Origin: Nageia nagi
Taxonomy: Eukaryota > Pinophyta
Direction of reading: 5' to 3'
Assembly (NCBI GenBank): GCA_050084985.1
Contig: JBITNC010000001.1
Coordinates: forward strand, 67,828,001 to 67,892,000
DNA length: 64,000 nucleotides
Shown piece after piece: positions 13,639 through 25,300 of this stretch (position 1 is its first letter; the number at the start of each line of letters is the position of its first letter). A model generated the notes under the pieces. It saw only the letters and a program-made list of their open reading frames with translations, had not been told where the DNA came from and searched no databases. The position numbers and the translations under genes were made by a program.

Positions 13639-14862
13639 ATTCTTGTGTTGAATTCATTTTTTGTGATGACAACTTCACCCTTAGGAGGATTTTATGATGT
13701 ATAGTGTTTATTTTATTATACGCCTTCATGGTAAGTTTGTTATGCATAAAAAACTTATTGTATCAATTTTTTAGAGAAAAATTGGCCAATCTAGTACTAT
13801 TTGGTTATCCATATGTGAGAAACTCTTATGTGTCTTTTATCACTATTCAGTTATCCATATGTGAGGAACTCATCTGTGCAATTTTTTTTTGCTCTACTTG
13901 TTATGATAATCAACACATGTTTTTGTTGGAATGTATAATGCATTATTGTAAAGGTTTTATAATAATATTCTATGTAAGCTCACTAATACTTAAGGGTATC
14001 ATTTGATACCTTAAGTATTTAAGTGAATATAATAATGTAACTTGTCCTACACTCCATGTCATGAGCATGACCCTTAGATAAAAGGATGTGCATGTCATGC
14101 TTTTGTACATTGGGTAAAAGAGTGATCCAAAGAGAGATTTTGGCCTATAAATAGAAGGCTCCCTCTTTGGATCATACACCAATTTGTGAAATAAAGTTGT
14201 GCTCTAAAATAGTGATTAGGAGATGTAGTAGAAGAATCGTAAGAGAGTTATCTTTGTGAATGAAGTGAGATCTAGTTAGTGGATGTACTCCTAATTGGAG
14301 GAACCACTTCTACATCTTTAGTTATTTTGTGAGATCACTTGTTCCTTAGAATATTTTTGAATGTGTTAACTTTCATATAATCTTAGACATTTAGGATTAT
14401 ATTCTTTATAGTGCAAATCCTTCAATTTTGTATACAATAGGTGATTATGAGTTTTGGCCTAGCATCTTTGCGATGACTTATAGTGCACCTTTGATCAGTT
14501 TATGATGGCATTATTTGATACATATATCCTTATTGATATTATTATGTTGCATCTAACTGATCTTGTTGTCTAAGCTACTTTTGACTTGCAGGTTCTCTTA
14601 AGATTGCAGGTTACTTACTTTGAGTATGCAGGCTCATGGATCCTCTTCATGACTTCCAGTTAGATGACTACTTCATGTACATTGAAATTGGTTGTGGTTA
14701 ATGATTGTATTTTGAAAAGTAATATCTAAAATTAGATCTTTTTTACTTCACAAATATGTAAAAAGTTCTCATCTCTATTGTATCTATTTGGTTGAGAACT
14801 CTCTTACTTTCTTTCTTTCTTCTCTCTTATTTGCTCTATCTCAATATTGCATTAAGGGAGAG
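13639..14862 (+). other. 3' noncoding region and polypurine tract of Copia element 1
   Basis: Follows the gag-pol stop. It holds one copy of the 108-bp unit that is expanded to four copies in element 3 (about 13785-13890), then the solo LTR, then sequence matching the end of element 3. It ends in the purine run aagggagag (14854-14862) directly before the 3' LTR, the expected plus-strand primer. Confidence 0.75.
13924..14424 (+). mobile_element. Solo Copia LTR nested in element 1
   Basis: 501 bp, TGTTGGAATG to CCTTCA, closer to the element 3 LTRs at its 3' end than to those of element 1. It interrupts sequence that is continuous in element 3 (near 59900). Flanking 5-mers GTTTT (13919-13923) and ATTTT (14425-14429) look like a target duplication with one mismatch. 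Solo LTRs arise by recombination between the two LTRs of a full insertion. Confidence 0.85.
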
Positions 14863-15358
14863 TGTTGGAATGTATAATGCATTATTGTAAAAGTTTTGTA
14901 ATAATATTATATGTAAGTTCACTAATACTTAAGGGTATCATTTGATACCTTAAGTATTTAAGTGAATATGATAATGTAACTTGTCCTACACTCCATGTCA
15001 TGAGCATGCCCCTTGGGTAAAAAGATGTGCATGTCATGCTTTTGTACATTGGGTAAAAGGGTTATTCAAAGAGGAATTTTGGACTATAAATAGAATGCTC
15101 CCTCTTTGAATCAAACACCAATTTGCAGATTAAAGCTATGCTAGTGGATAGTGTTTAGGAGTTGAGGTTAGAATGATTGTAAGAGTTCATATTGTGAATG
15201 AAGTGAGATCTAGTTAGTGGATGTACTCCTAGTTGGAGGAACCACTTATATCTTGAGTTATCTTTGTGAGATTACTTTGTGAGTTTGTTAGATATGAATT
15301 GTGAGCTTATATGTGATCTTGGGAGTTTAGAGTTGTCCATGTTATAGTTCAATTCTCA
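14863..15358 (+). repeat. 3' LTR of Copia element 1
   Basis: 496 bp, the same length and termini as the LTR at 6503-6998, with a TATA box in ggactataaatagaatg near 15085. It follows the polypurine tract directly. Confidence 0.9.
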
Positions 15359-16269
15359 TAAACTACAATAATATTCGGTACCTTATATGTTATAACCCAA
15401 CTTGATCGAACTCTCCATTTTTAGAAAATGAAAAAGAAAATTAATTATTTTGTATGAGTAGGTTTTATATTCATGTTTGGGAGGATTTACTATTTTTCAT
15501 TCCTATAAAGCATTACAAGCATTTCAAAATTGAAACCCTCCATCGTAATGGCATAATGTGGAAATCTAAGTAACTAAACACTAGTGCTCTCAATGCAATG
15601 CTTGTGCTAAGTAAACTTCATCTTTAGTGTTTGGGCTTAGACCTAATTAATCATTTTCTAATTATGCTTCTATACTTATTATTCAAAATGATTGTATTTT
15701 TTTCTTATCAATGATTACATTTTATCAGATCACACCATGTATTCTAGCAATTATCACTAGAATGCCTATATTCTATTAACAATTGATAGATGTGAATTTC
15801 ATTTAGAGGCACATTTTTGATAAGTTAAGACAATAATTATTGTTTTCCTTTTGTATTTTGAATATTATTATTAAAATTGTCACTTATTTATATTTTATAT
15901 ATTTTATGGAAATGTGATTTTTAAGCTTTGGATAGTGTAAAATTTTATGTGATAAGTAAGACTTATTTAGGTGTATGAATTGACTTCCTTAGAAAATAAG
16001 GCTTTAACATGGTCCACTTTTTTTGTTTAATAAAGCATAGATGCTATTATCATGAGTGAAGCATATGCACTAATTGAAAGATAGTTAGCAAGAAATATTT
16101 AGGTTGTTAGAATCTTATCAAATATCTTACAAAATATTCATTTATATGCTACACATGTATATGCAATGTTATATTTCTATTTGTGAGTTTATTTCTATTT
16201 CTATGTAATTGTTAATGTTTATCAATGACCGTTGTGATTATGGATTAGTCATATGACATATATGGTATA
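15359..16269. other. A+T-rich stretch, no gene seen
   Basis: Stops in all frames, no recognisable motif, no clear repeat. It may belong to the unrecognised element that follows. Confidence 0.5.
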
Positions 16270-17314
16270 GGTGACTTATTAGATGATGTTAACCAAAACA
16301 TCCCACCCCCTCCACCTCCATCCCTCCACTTCATGATGCCCCACCCCAACCCCAACCACTGACATTGATGAGGATCTATTACAAGAAACTATTGCCCAAA
16401 ATATCAATATCCTATAAGAAAAACTAAATAGCATCCAAAATATCCACAATGCCCCTATCCATGTTGAATAATTTACATCTTTGATGCAAACTGTAATTGA
16501 TATGTTAGATCCATAGATGAGGATATGTATGGTTTTCAAGCATGGAGAGATTGGATGAGAAAGCATTATTCATATGGTATATCCACTCAAGAGATCAACA
16601 AGTTTCATATTATTAAAGCCACCATAGCTCCCTATTTCATTGATCTTAGGATTAGAGAACCCATTGCACCTACTAAATCAAGAATTTCATATGATTGGTG
16701 TACCCATCTATAAATAACTAAGAAATTTTAAGATCAATGGTGGATGGTTTTTGATAAACCACCACACTGTAATTGCGAAGTTGTAATGTATTTTTAGAGG
16801 AAATTATGGGTGTAGTTTGAAATTAATATGAAATCCAATTATTTTCACATGAAACATAATCAAGGTATTGGTTGTGGCTTGAGACAACATAGACCAAGGG
16901 TATAAGTCGATCCAAATTAAATTGCGCATCCTCCACCTCTCATCACTTTTACTCCTCTTATTCATGCACCTACTTATCATCAAGCAATGGTTTGAACATT
17001 AGGAGCTTTGAGCTAGCTTTCACATAGTCTTAGTGAATAAGTTATCCATATGGTAGCTGATTATAGTGAGCATAGAGATGATGAAGCAGTTAGTGGAGTT
17101 GGTTCTCATATGTGTTATAGTTATGATGAGATATGTCTTGGGACCACTTTAGATGATAGACTATCTTATATGAATATTTTATCATTGGATCATGTCAATA
17201 TTATTAGTCACATATACATTTACCATATTTTAAATGTACATGTATTTCTAATTTAATAAGAATCAAGTTTGCCTAATTTAAATTGTAAATATATATATAT
17301 ATATATATATATAT
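16270..17314 (+). pseudogene. Unrecognised degenerate coding-like region, left half of an element split by the Gypsy insertion
   Basis: Short plus-strand frames at 16525-16713 (YGFQAWRDWMRKHYSYG...) and 17050-17256, plus a proline-rich stretch (PPPPPPSLHF) near 16300, read as pieces of one decayed protein. I do not recognise the family. The region ends in an (AT)n tract where the Gypsy element inserted, and 22873-24160 is the matching right half. Its fragments sit beside long repeats, so a transposable element is more likely than a host gene, but that is inference. Confidence 0.35.
17289..17314. repeat. (AT)13 microsatellite, Gypsy insertion point
   Basis: Alternating AT directly before the 5' LTR. 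Alternating TA also follows the 3' LTR at 22873. The 5-mer TATAT on both sides is the target duplication, although in this sequence it is weak evidence. Confidence 0.85.
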
Positions 17315-18478
17315 TGATCCAAAAATTTGGATCCTTTCAACATTTAGTAATCTCCATTTCATTGTGTTCAATGTGATCATCTTGTCTTCAGCTTTCCAAC
17401 GCTTCTTTCAGATCAAAAATCCGAGTCCGTATGTGAAAGATATGGCCTTAAGTCCATTTGTGTAATTTTTGAAAGAAAATTTTTTTTTAAAAAATATAAT
17501 TGGCAGGACCCGCCTGCCATTGTGGAGGCCACGTAGGTGACCAGGACTACATGGAGGTGATAGGGCACCCACCATACCATGTCGGACCATGTGAAGTCAA
17601 AGGGAGCATGTCAAAGTCAAAAGGGAGCACGTGGAGGTCAAATCCCATGTTTGACCACCTGTTGACTAGTCAACCCACACGTGAGACCGCCCAGCAAGCC
17701 AAGCTATGCATGCAACCCATCACCATGTGAGACCACCACATAAACTACCTACCTAGTCAGTAAGCTGCTGACCATTTGACCTGTTGACCATTTGAGTTCA
17801 TCCCAACAAATGCCACATGTTAGCACCACAGTGCACCCGCCCAGTTTTGGAGTATTTTAACGTATTTTGGCATTTTTCAAAGGTTTTTCATGATTTTTTA
17901 TTTACCTAAGGTCCTATTTTTGGGTTGAGTTTATCTTGTAAGCCTGTAATAGTCTAGAGAGTGTGTTTTTCAGTTTCAAAGCTCATTTTTAGAATATTTT
18001 GCAACCAATTGAGCCCAAATTTGACAGGAAGATCAAGGAGGTTAATGGGTATCTAAAAATAGGTTTTTTGTTGAAATTCTTAGTTGTAATTCTCTCCAAT
18101 TTTAGCTCCAAAAATTGTATAAAAGGAGATAAAATTAGATAGAAGAGAAAAAGGAAGAGGATTTGAGAAGTGTTTCAGTTTTGTTGTGATTTTCAGAGCT
18201 GGGATTGTATTGTGAATGTGAGAGGAGGTTTTGGAGGACCTTGGAGGCCTTGTAAAGTGATTCCCCATTGATAGTAGAGAATTTTGAGCTAGATGTAGCC
18301 CACATTGGGTGAACCAAGATAAATTTTGCTTGTCTCTTCTATGATGAATGCTTTTCTCTTTTCTGTGTTTACAAGTTTATTCCTAATTTCCCTTTATAAG
18401 CACTTAATTATTTTAAGTGTGAAATGATCCATTTGGTAAGGTTAAATTGAAAATTGTAATCTTATAGTTTATGGATCA
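17315..18478 (+). repeat. 5' LTR of the Gypsy element
   Basis: 1,164 bp. A TATA box (TATAAAAG, 18118-18125) lies about 800 bp in, so the promoter sits in the right half of the LTR. It contains a G+C-richer block (about 17500-17760) with repeated words such as gaccatttgacctgttgacc. Confidence 0.9.
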
Positions 18479-18481
18479 AGT

Positions 18482-18494
18482 TTGGTATCAGAGC
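18482..18494 (+). other. Primer binding site of the Gypsy element
   Basis: ttggtatcagagc three bases after the LTR, an exact match to the initiator tRNA-Met type site. Confidence 0.85.
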
Positions 18495-18665
18495 AAGTTG
18501 AAATCATTGGGCTAACCTCTTTTTTTGAGATTGTTGTTGGTGTTTGGAAAGTGTTCTTGCATGTATACCAGGTCACAAAGCAAGAAAGGAGAAGGAGAAT
18601 TTGTGGAGGAGGATCTAGAAATTGGTTCTAGAGTTTGGCTAAAGAAGTAAAGAGAGCTTGGAGCC

Positions 18666-21505
18666 ATGGCCAATGAAGGAGGGTCTAATGTGGAGAAGCA
18701 AATTGCTGATCTTGCCACAATGTTCCAAAAAATGTCTCTACAATTCTAACATTTTAATAGCAACAATACAAGAAAAATGAAGGTGAAACTAGTGAAGTTA
18801 ATAAAATTGACAATGATGTTACACATAGTGTTTTTCAAAGTTCTCCTTTGAAATTAGAAGTTAAATTTGATTTGCCTACTTTTATTGGAGATGTGAATGC
18901 TAAGAAATTAGACCATTGGATTAAACAAATTGAAGTATATTGTAGATATCAAAGAATTGTAAGAGATGAGGATAAAATCCAATTAGCAACTCTTAAAATG
19001 AGTGGTAATGCACTTGTTTGGTGGGAAAGTTGTATGCAAAGTAAGAATGAATCTATTCAAGCTTGTAATGCCTCTTGGACTCATTTTGTACAATTGCTTT
19101 GAAATCAGTTTTATCCTTTGGGTTATCAGCAAAAGGCAATCATGGAATGGCAAACTTTCTGTCAAGGCAAAGGGCAAAGTGTGCAAGAGTACACTACGAA
19201 ATTCCAAAGAAGAGCTACAATGCTAGGTATTCCTCTTGATTCCCAAGATACTCTTCTTAAGTATATTGTGGTTTGCATAATTATTTAAGACATACAATTT
19301 TGATGTTTGATCCAAATGATTTGGATAAAGTTTGTGTACAAGCTACTCACTTAGAAGAAAGGGGAAAATATAGTTAAGGATGGGAAAAAGAACAATGCTT
19401 CCAATTACAATAGTAATAATGATTCTGAAAGGAATAATGGAAAGGGGAAAAATAAAATTATGTCTACTACACAAAAAGAGAAGTCTAAATATGTATGTGC
19501 ACATTGTCAAAAAGAAGGTCATTTAGAGGCTAAATGTTAGAAATTGCATCCTGAATTACGCCCTAAACCTAAAGGTCAAAGAAAGCAAACAAATATTGTT
19601 ACTTGTGAAATTGAATATAGTTCAGATGTAGATGAGAAAATGACATGTATGGCTTTGCATAATACACCTAATGAAGATGAGGAAAAGAAGAAAATTGAAC
19701 TTTTTCACATCAAGGTGCAAGTTAAGAAGACTAGGATTGATACATTGTTTGATTATGGATCTCAAGCTAATTTGATTGCAGAAAAGTATGTCAAATCACT
19801 TGCACTCACTACTCAACCCCATCCAAACCCATATCCATTGGGATGGGTTAATAAAGATTCAAAGTTAAAGGTAACACAACAATGCAAGTTGCAATTTGGG
19901 ATTAACAGGGATTACATTGATGAAGTTTTACTTGATGTTGTTCCTTTGGATATTTGTGGGATTGTGCTTGGTAGTCCTTATCTATGGGAAAGAGATGCTT
20001 TATTTTATAGAAAGGAAAACAAATATAGAATCATTAAAGATGGAATTGAATACATGGTTAGTGCTCATCAAAGTAAGAAAAAGGATATTTCTTTGATTAC
20101 TATAGGACAAGCAAAGAAACTAATTAATGGACAAATGTTTATACTTGCAATGGTGACATCTCAAGATGAAGTGGAAATCATAAAGGCACTTGAAGATTGT
20201 GAACCACAATACAAAGAAGAAGTTAAAGAGGTAATTTCTAAATTTGAAGATTTATTTCAAGTACCTAAAGAACTTCTACCAAAAAGAGATATACAACATG
20301 AGATTCAATTACATCCTGATGTTGCACTTCCTAATATTGGCTTATATCAAAATGCTATTTTGGAAAATGAAGAAATTAAGAAACAAGTCAAGGAATTGTT
20401 AGATCAAAGAGTCATTAGACCTAGCACATCACCATGTGGATCTCCTATTGTTATAATTCCAAAGAAAGATGGAACTTGGCGTAAAGTGTTTGAAGTTTTA
20501 AGGGAAGCAAAACTCTATTTGAAGATGTCTAAGTGTGAGTTTGTCAGGAAGAGTTTAATCTATCTTGGCCACATTGTAGGTGAAGGTCAATTGAGGATAG
20601 ATCCTGCAAAAATTGAGGCTATGTTGAAATGGCCTACTCCCACTAATGTGACAAAGACTAGGAGTTTTCTTGGGGCAATACAATATTTACGCAAGTTTAT
20701 TACTAATTTTTCTTATATGGCTTCTCCACTTCATGCTATTACAGGAAAGAGTCATGGATTTTAGTGGAGAGGAAAAAAACAACATGCTTTTGACTTGCTT
20801 AAAAAGAAAATTAGTCATGCTCCAGTACTTGCTTTTGAAATTGAAATAGTTGCTAGTGTTGTGATTATGCAAAATAGTTCTTTAATGCATGACGGGTATA
20901 AAGAACAATATGTGGTTGATCCTAATTTCCAAAATGTATATCAAAGATTGAGTCTTGGTAATGAGGTTGGAAATCATGACTTTCATTTGCAAGATGGATT
21001 ACTTTTTCATTTGGGCAAACTTTGTATTCCTAATGGTGAGAGAAATGATTTGATTAGGGAAGCTCATACTTCTCGTATTTTAGGACACTTTGGTGTTGGG
21101 AAAACTCTTGCTAATCTACAAAGGTATTGTTATTGGCCTAAAATGTAAGAAAATGTATCCAGGTATAAAGAGAAGCATGATCGTCATCAGATGGATCATA
21201 AATTTTAGGTTGGGGATCAGGTATGGCTTCATCTCAGCAAGGAGAGACAGCATGGTACGGGAAGGAAGTTGAAACCAATAAGGTATGGTCCATTTACCAT
21301 TATTGGTCAAGTTGCGGATAATGCATTTCGGTTAGACTTACCACCCTATATGCAAATGTATTCTATTATTAATGTTAATAATTTGAAGTTATATGAACCA
21401 GCTTTAGTTGCAGAAGATACAAAGGTTATGTTACCGTTAGTTGAGGATTTAGCCCCTGAGCACATGAATGTATTGGTTGAGGATGCAGTATTGGAAAAGA
21501 AGTAA
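18666..21505 (+). pseudogene. Gypsy gag-pol with three internal domain deletions
   Basis: Gag begins at ATG 18666 (MANEGGSN) with early frameshifts. The retrotransposon gag core (WIKQIEVYCRYQR ... WW) is at 18848-19250, and an intact zinc knuckle CAHCQKEGHLEAKC lies near 19496-19537. A TAG at 19538 replaces Trp. From there one frame runs to TAA 21505: protease with FDYGSQANLI (DSG or DTG expected); the RT start with SPIVIIPKKDGTWRK; a direct join near 20485 to the RT thumb (SKCEFVRKSLIYLGHIVG); a second join near 20860 in place of RNase H; integrase H2C2 start ending YWPKM; a third join near 21155 to the integrase C-terminal part (GDQVWLHLSKER, YGPFTI). No YxDD and no integrase D,D,E remain. 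In-frame stops at 20762, 21146 and near 21208 are single-base changes. Confidence 0.85.
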
Positions 21506-21674
21506 TGATCATCTCGTAGTGGCATACATGAGGTGTGGCATATTGGAGTGAAGGGCCAACATCCACACAAGGCCAAGTGGTATGTAGTTGATCGGGTGAG
21601 GGAGCTCTACCCTCACCTCATTCCATCATCCTAAATGATTTTGGGGACAAAAGCTCTCTCTTAGTGGGGAGGAA

Positions 21675-22872
21675 TGATCCAAAAATTTGGATCCTTTCAA
21701 CATTTAGTAATCTCCATTTTAGTGTGTTTAGTGTGATCATCTTATCTTCAGCTTTCCAACACTTTTTTCAGATCAAAAATCCAAGTTCGTATGTGAAAGA
21801 TATGGCCTTAAGTCCATTTGTGTAATTTTTGAAAAAAAAAAATAAAAAATTAAAAAAATATATAATTGGCGAGACCCGCTCGCCACCATGGAGGCCATGT
21901 AGGTGACCAGGACTATGTGGAGGTGATAGGGCACCTGCTAGACCATGTCAGACCACATGAAGTCAAAGGGAGCATGTCAAAGTCAAAAGGGGACCACATC
22001 AGAGTTAGAAGGGAGCACGTGGAGGTCAAATCCCACGTCTGACCGCCTGTTGACTAGTCAGCCCCATGCGTGAGATCGCCTAGCAAGCCAAGCTATGTGC
22101 ATAACCTGACTACCATGTGAGACCACCACATAGACTGCCTACCCAGTCAGCAAGCCACTGACTATTTGACCTGTTAGTCATTTGACTTTATCTCAACAAA
22201 TGCCACATGTCAGCACCACAGTGCACCCACTTAGTTTTGGAGTATTTTAACATATTTTGGCATTTTTCAAAGGTTTTTCATGATTTTTGATTTGCTTAAG
22301 GTCCTATTTTTGGGCTAAGTTTATCTTGTAAGCCTGTAACAGTCCAGAGAGCATGTTTTTCAGTTTCAGAGCTCATTTTTAGAAGATTTTTGCAACCAAT
22401 TGAGCCCAAATTTGACAGGAAGATTAAGGAGGTTAATGGGTATCTAAAAATAGGTTTTTTGTTGAAATTCTTAGTTGTAATTCTCTCCAATTTTAGCTCC
22501 AAAAATTGTATAAAAGGAGAGAAAATTGGATAGAAGAGAAAAATGAAGAGGATTTTGGGAAGTGTTTCAGTTTTGTTGTGATTTTCAGAGCTGGGATTGT
22601 ATTATGAATGTGAGAGGAGGTTTTGGAGGACCTTGGAGGCCTTGTAAAGTGATTCCCCCATTGATAGTAGAGAACTTTTGAGCTAGATGTAGCCCACATT
22701 GGGTGAACCAGGATAAATTTTGCTTGTCTCTTCTATGGTGAATGCTTTTCTCTTCTCTGTGTTTACAAGTTTATTCCTAATTTCCCTTTACAAGCACTTA
22801 ATTGTTTTAAGTGTGAAATGATCCATTTGGTAAGGTTAAATTGAAAATTGTAATCTTATAGTTTATGGATCA
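21675..22872 (+). repeat. 3' LTR of the Gypsy element
   Basis: 1,198 bp, TATA box at 22509-22516. It differs from the 5' LTR mostly by transitions, plus a longer A-rich run near 21830 and an extra ~22 bp near 21990. Confidence 0.9.
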
Positions 22873-23690
22873 TATATATATATTGATATAGATGATGAGA
22901 CCCTCCATATGAGACACATTTCATAGGCTCTATATGGTCTTGACTCCTAGACCTCTTAACATAACTTTTGAGGTAAACAAATATATCGATTTTAAATTTC
23001 ATGTTAGTTTTTTTAGATATACAAATGTATGCTCAAAATAATTTTTCTATTCGAGGGAGGTCTTGTGATGACCACATTCAACCCACCAGAGGGAGTGTTG
23101 ATGGCTTCTCTAATGTCCACCATTACACATTTTTATGCTTAGACATCTACACCATTTTAGGTCATATTTTAAAATAGTTTACCTAAGAACTAAAATACTA
23201 ATTCATATGTGTGGATATATGTGCTCAAAATATTATTATTATTCTAAGGAAGTTATGTGATAACCACATTCGATCGACTAGAGGACATGTCGATGGATCC
23301 TTTAGTGTCCACCATTACACAAGTTGGCATTCAGACATCTATACCATTTCAAGTATTTTTTAAAATAAAATTTTGTGTGTATGCAATTGGTAGGTCTTAA
23401 ATATATATATATTATATATATATATTTAAAAACCTAGTTTTATAATTATGCTTAATTTTATCTTGTAGGACATTATTTATTAGAATTTTATTTCCACTCA
23501 AATGAGTACAACACATGTGCAATAGGTAACAATAGCTGAGGGAGGAGCTAAGCAACATGATTGGGTAATATTTATGCATTTTTTTATAGTTTTGATAGAT
23601 TAACTAGTTTAATTTAAATTTTAAATGAATTAAAAATATAAATGATAATATTTCATAAGTTAAGTTTCTTTATGTTTTATAGCATGGGGC
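22873..23690 (+). other. Right half of the split unrecognised element, with a ~192-bp tandem duplication
   Basis: No readable gene. Two diverged direct copies start at 23031 and 23223 (both gctcaaaat...). They share blocks such as tgtccaccattacac and gacatcta, giving a period of about 192 bp. Each contains a near-repeat of accacattcraycsaccagagg. Confidence 0.55.
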
Positions 23691-24160
23691 ATCTACATCA
23701 CCTAGAAAGAAGAGGAGGATCGATGATGGAGACACATCTAGTCCTAGATAGATAGATCTAGGATCAATTAGTAGATATATGTTTTTCTATTTGAGTTATA
23801 GATCATGTTAGATGTATGTGGATGATTTGTGGACTATGTTATTATTATAGACTATGGACTCTATGGACTTTGGACTATGTTGATGATGTCATTATTATGG
23901 ACTATGGAATTTGCACTATGTTGATGAGGTTATTATTATTATGGACTTTGGACTATGTTCTTATTATGGACTATGGAATTTGGACTATGTTGATGATGTT
24001 ATTGGATGGATGTTGTTATGTATTTTCATACATTCTTTTCACACAATATATTATTGATACAATATTCTCCCCTTCTCCCCTTCATCTCCCCTTCCCCTCC
24101 TCTCCCCTTCTCCCCTTCCCCTCCCCCTCCCCTTTCCCTTCCCCCTATGTTTAATTTTTT
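23682..24160 (+). repeat. Basic-peptide frame end, a ggactatgga minisatellite and a pyrimidine-rich tract
   Basis: Near 23690 a short frame reads STSPRKKRRIDDGD before a stop. It could be the C-terminal nuclear localisation signal of the decayed element protein. About 23815-24005 is a degenerate array of tggactatgga/ttgatgatgttattatt units. About 24060-24150 is almost pure C/T (ccccttctcccctt units). Confidence 0.55.
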
Positions 24161-24214
24161 TACCCCTTCATAAGAATCTATTGTAGAGGAGTATTTTTGG
24201 GTACAAATAAGAAA

Positions 24215-25300
24215 AATAATTATTACTATGTTAAAATTGAGAAGTAAAAGATTTACTAGTAAGATAATTTTAAAACATATTTAATACTAGGTGATACCCT
24301 TGTATTATCATGCTAATATTTTTCAATTTCAAATTTGATCTTATTAGTCAATTTCACATCAAACCTATGGAGTCTACCTCTAAAACACCAACATTGGTTG
24401 ATTTTATCAATTTCAATACTTTGTCTTCTCTTTGTGGCTCTTTGCAAAGTTTTAGGATGTATATTTAGATATCTGCTAAGGTTACCAATCATTTTTTTCA
24501 TTGAAGTTTTATTTACTAAGGTAGTTTTTATGACTCATCGTATCACATTATTATCTTTAGATCAACTCTTCTTCCCAATAGAGTCCATTGAGCTAGCAAT
24601 AGTGGATATAACTTATTTTAGGGGTTCATCTTTTTTCACAAAAATACCTAAAGTTTTCATTACTTTTCTCATTATATACATTCTCATTAATTTCAACATG
24701 AGTTTACAATGAAATCCTAATTCCTTATTAGATAAAATTTGATCATACATTCTATTTTATGTGTTCTAAGTTGTCTCTCATATATCTTACCAAGGACATT
24801 ATTTAAGATATTATGTTTAATTTGTAAAAACATATTATAATGTGATTTATCTAATATATTAGGGATTTAAATCTCATTGGTTATTTCTATGTTTTTAGGC
24901 ATAAAATTCATATCATCACTATTATTAAAACATGGATTAGAAGAAAAATCTACATTATATGTTTCAATATTCTCATTTTTTCAAAGGTGGATTTGAAGAC
25001 ATACCTGGATTCGTATCCATAGTCATTGGATTTGAAGTTTCATTCAATGGTGGATTTGAATACATACTCAAATTTGAAGCTTCTATTGCATTCTCCTCTT
25101 CCATGATTGTATCATATATAATCATCTCTTCATTCATGTTCTCTTGAATATTTTCCTCCTCAATTAGAATGGAACTTGATTCTTCAATATTTTTTAGTTC
25201 TCTGATCCTTGATCTTTTATCTCTTTTCCATTTTGCATCCATCTCTATTTGCAAGGATTTCTTCAAGTGACACGACATTCCTTGCTCTATTTTCTTAGCA
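24215..25300 (-). pseudogene. Unrecognised degenerate frame, possibly transposase-like
   Basis: Reading right to left on the minus strand: a basic/acidic block (MDAKWKRDKRSRIRELK, then a Glu-rich run and SSNPPLKK) at 25278-24973, a broken middle, then 24501-24313 with a helix-turn-helix-like stretch (LSRYLNIHPKTLQRATKRR). After a TAG that could replace Trp, it continues HDNTRVSP near 24300. From memory, a block like the last one occurs in an uncharacterised transposase-like family of non-flowering plants; I cannot confirm this here. Several stops and at least one frameshift are present. Confidence 0.35.

Larger units (their letters stand above)
6503..15358 (+). mobile_element. Ty1/Copia element 1, full length but decayed, carrying a nested solo LTR
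   Basis: Two 496-bp LTRs (6503-6998 and 14863-15358), each starting TGTTGGAATG and ending CTCA, enclose a primer site, a 2.7-kb leader, a broken gag-pol in the Copia order (integrase before reverse transcriptase), a 1.2-kb 3' noncoding region and a polypurine tract. A solo LTR of the same family sits at 13924-14424. The flanking 5-mers are TAGTA and TAAAC, so no target duplication is recognisable here, unlike elements 2 and 3. Confidence 0.9.
17315..22872 (+). mobile_element. Ty3/Gypsy element, internally deleted and probably non-autonomous
   Basis: Two LTRs of 1,164 and 1,198 bp, both starting TGATCCAAAAATTTGG and ending ATGGATCA, enclose only 3.2 kb. The order is primer site, gag, protease, RT remnant, integrase remnant, then the purine tract gtggggaggaa (21664-21674). 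TATAT flanks both ends. Compared with complete Gypsy elements it lacks the RT core, RNase H and integrase core, but the surviving pieces stay in one frame. Confidence 0.9.

Noticed and set aside
6498-15363. Target duplication for Copia element 1
   Set aside because: TAGTA and TAAAC do not match; either the ends have mutated or the LTRs come from recombination between elements.
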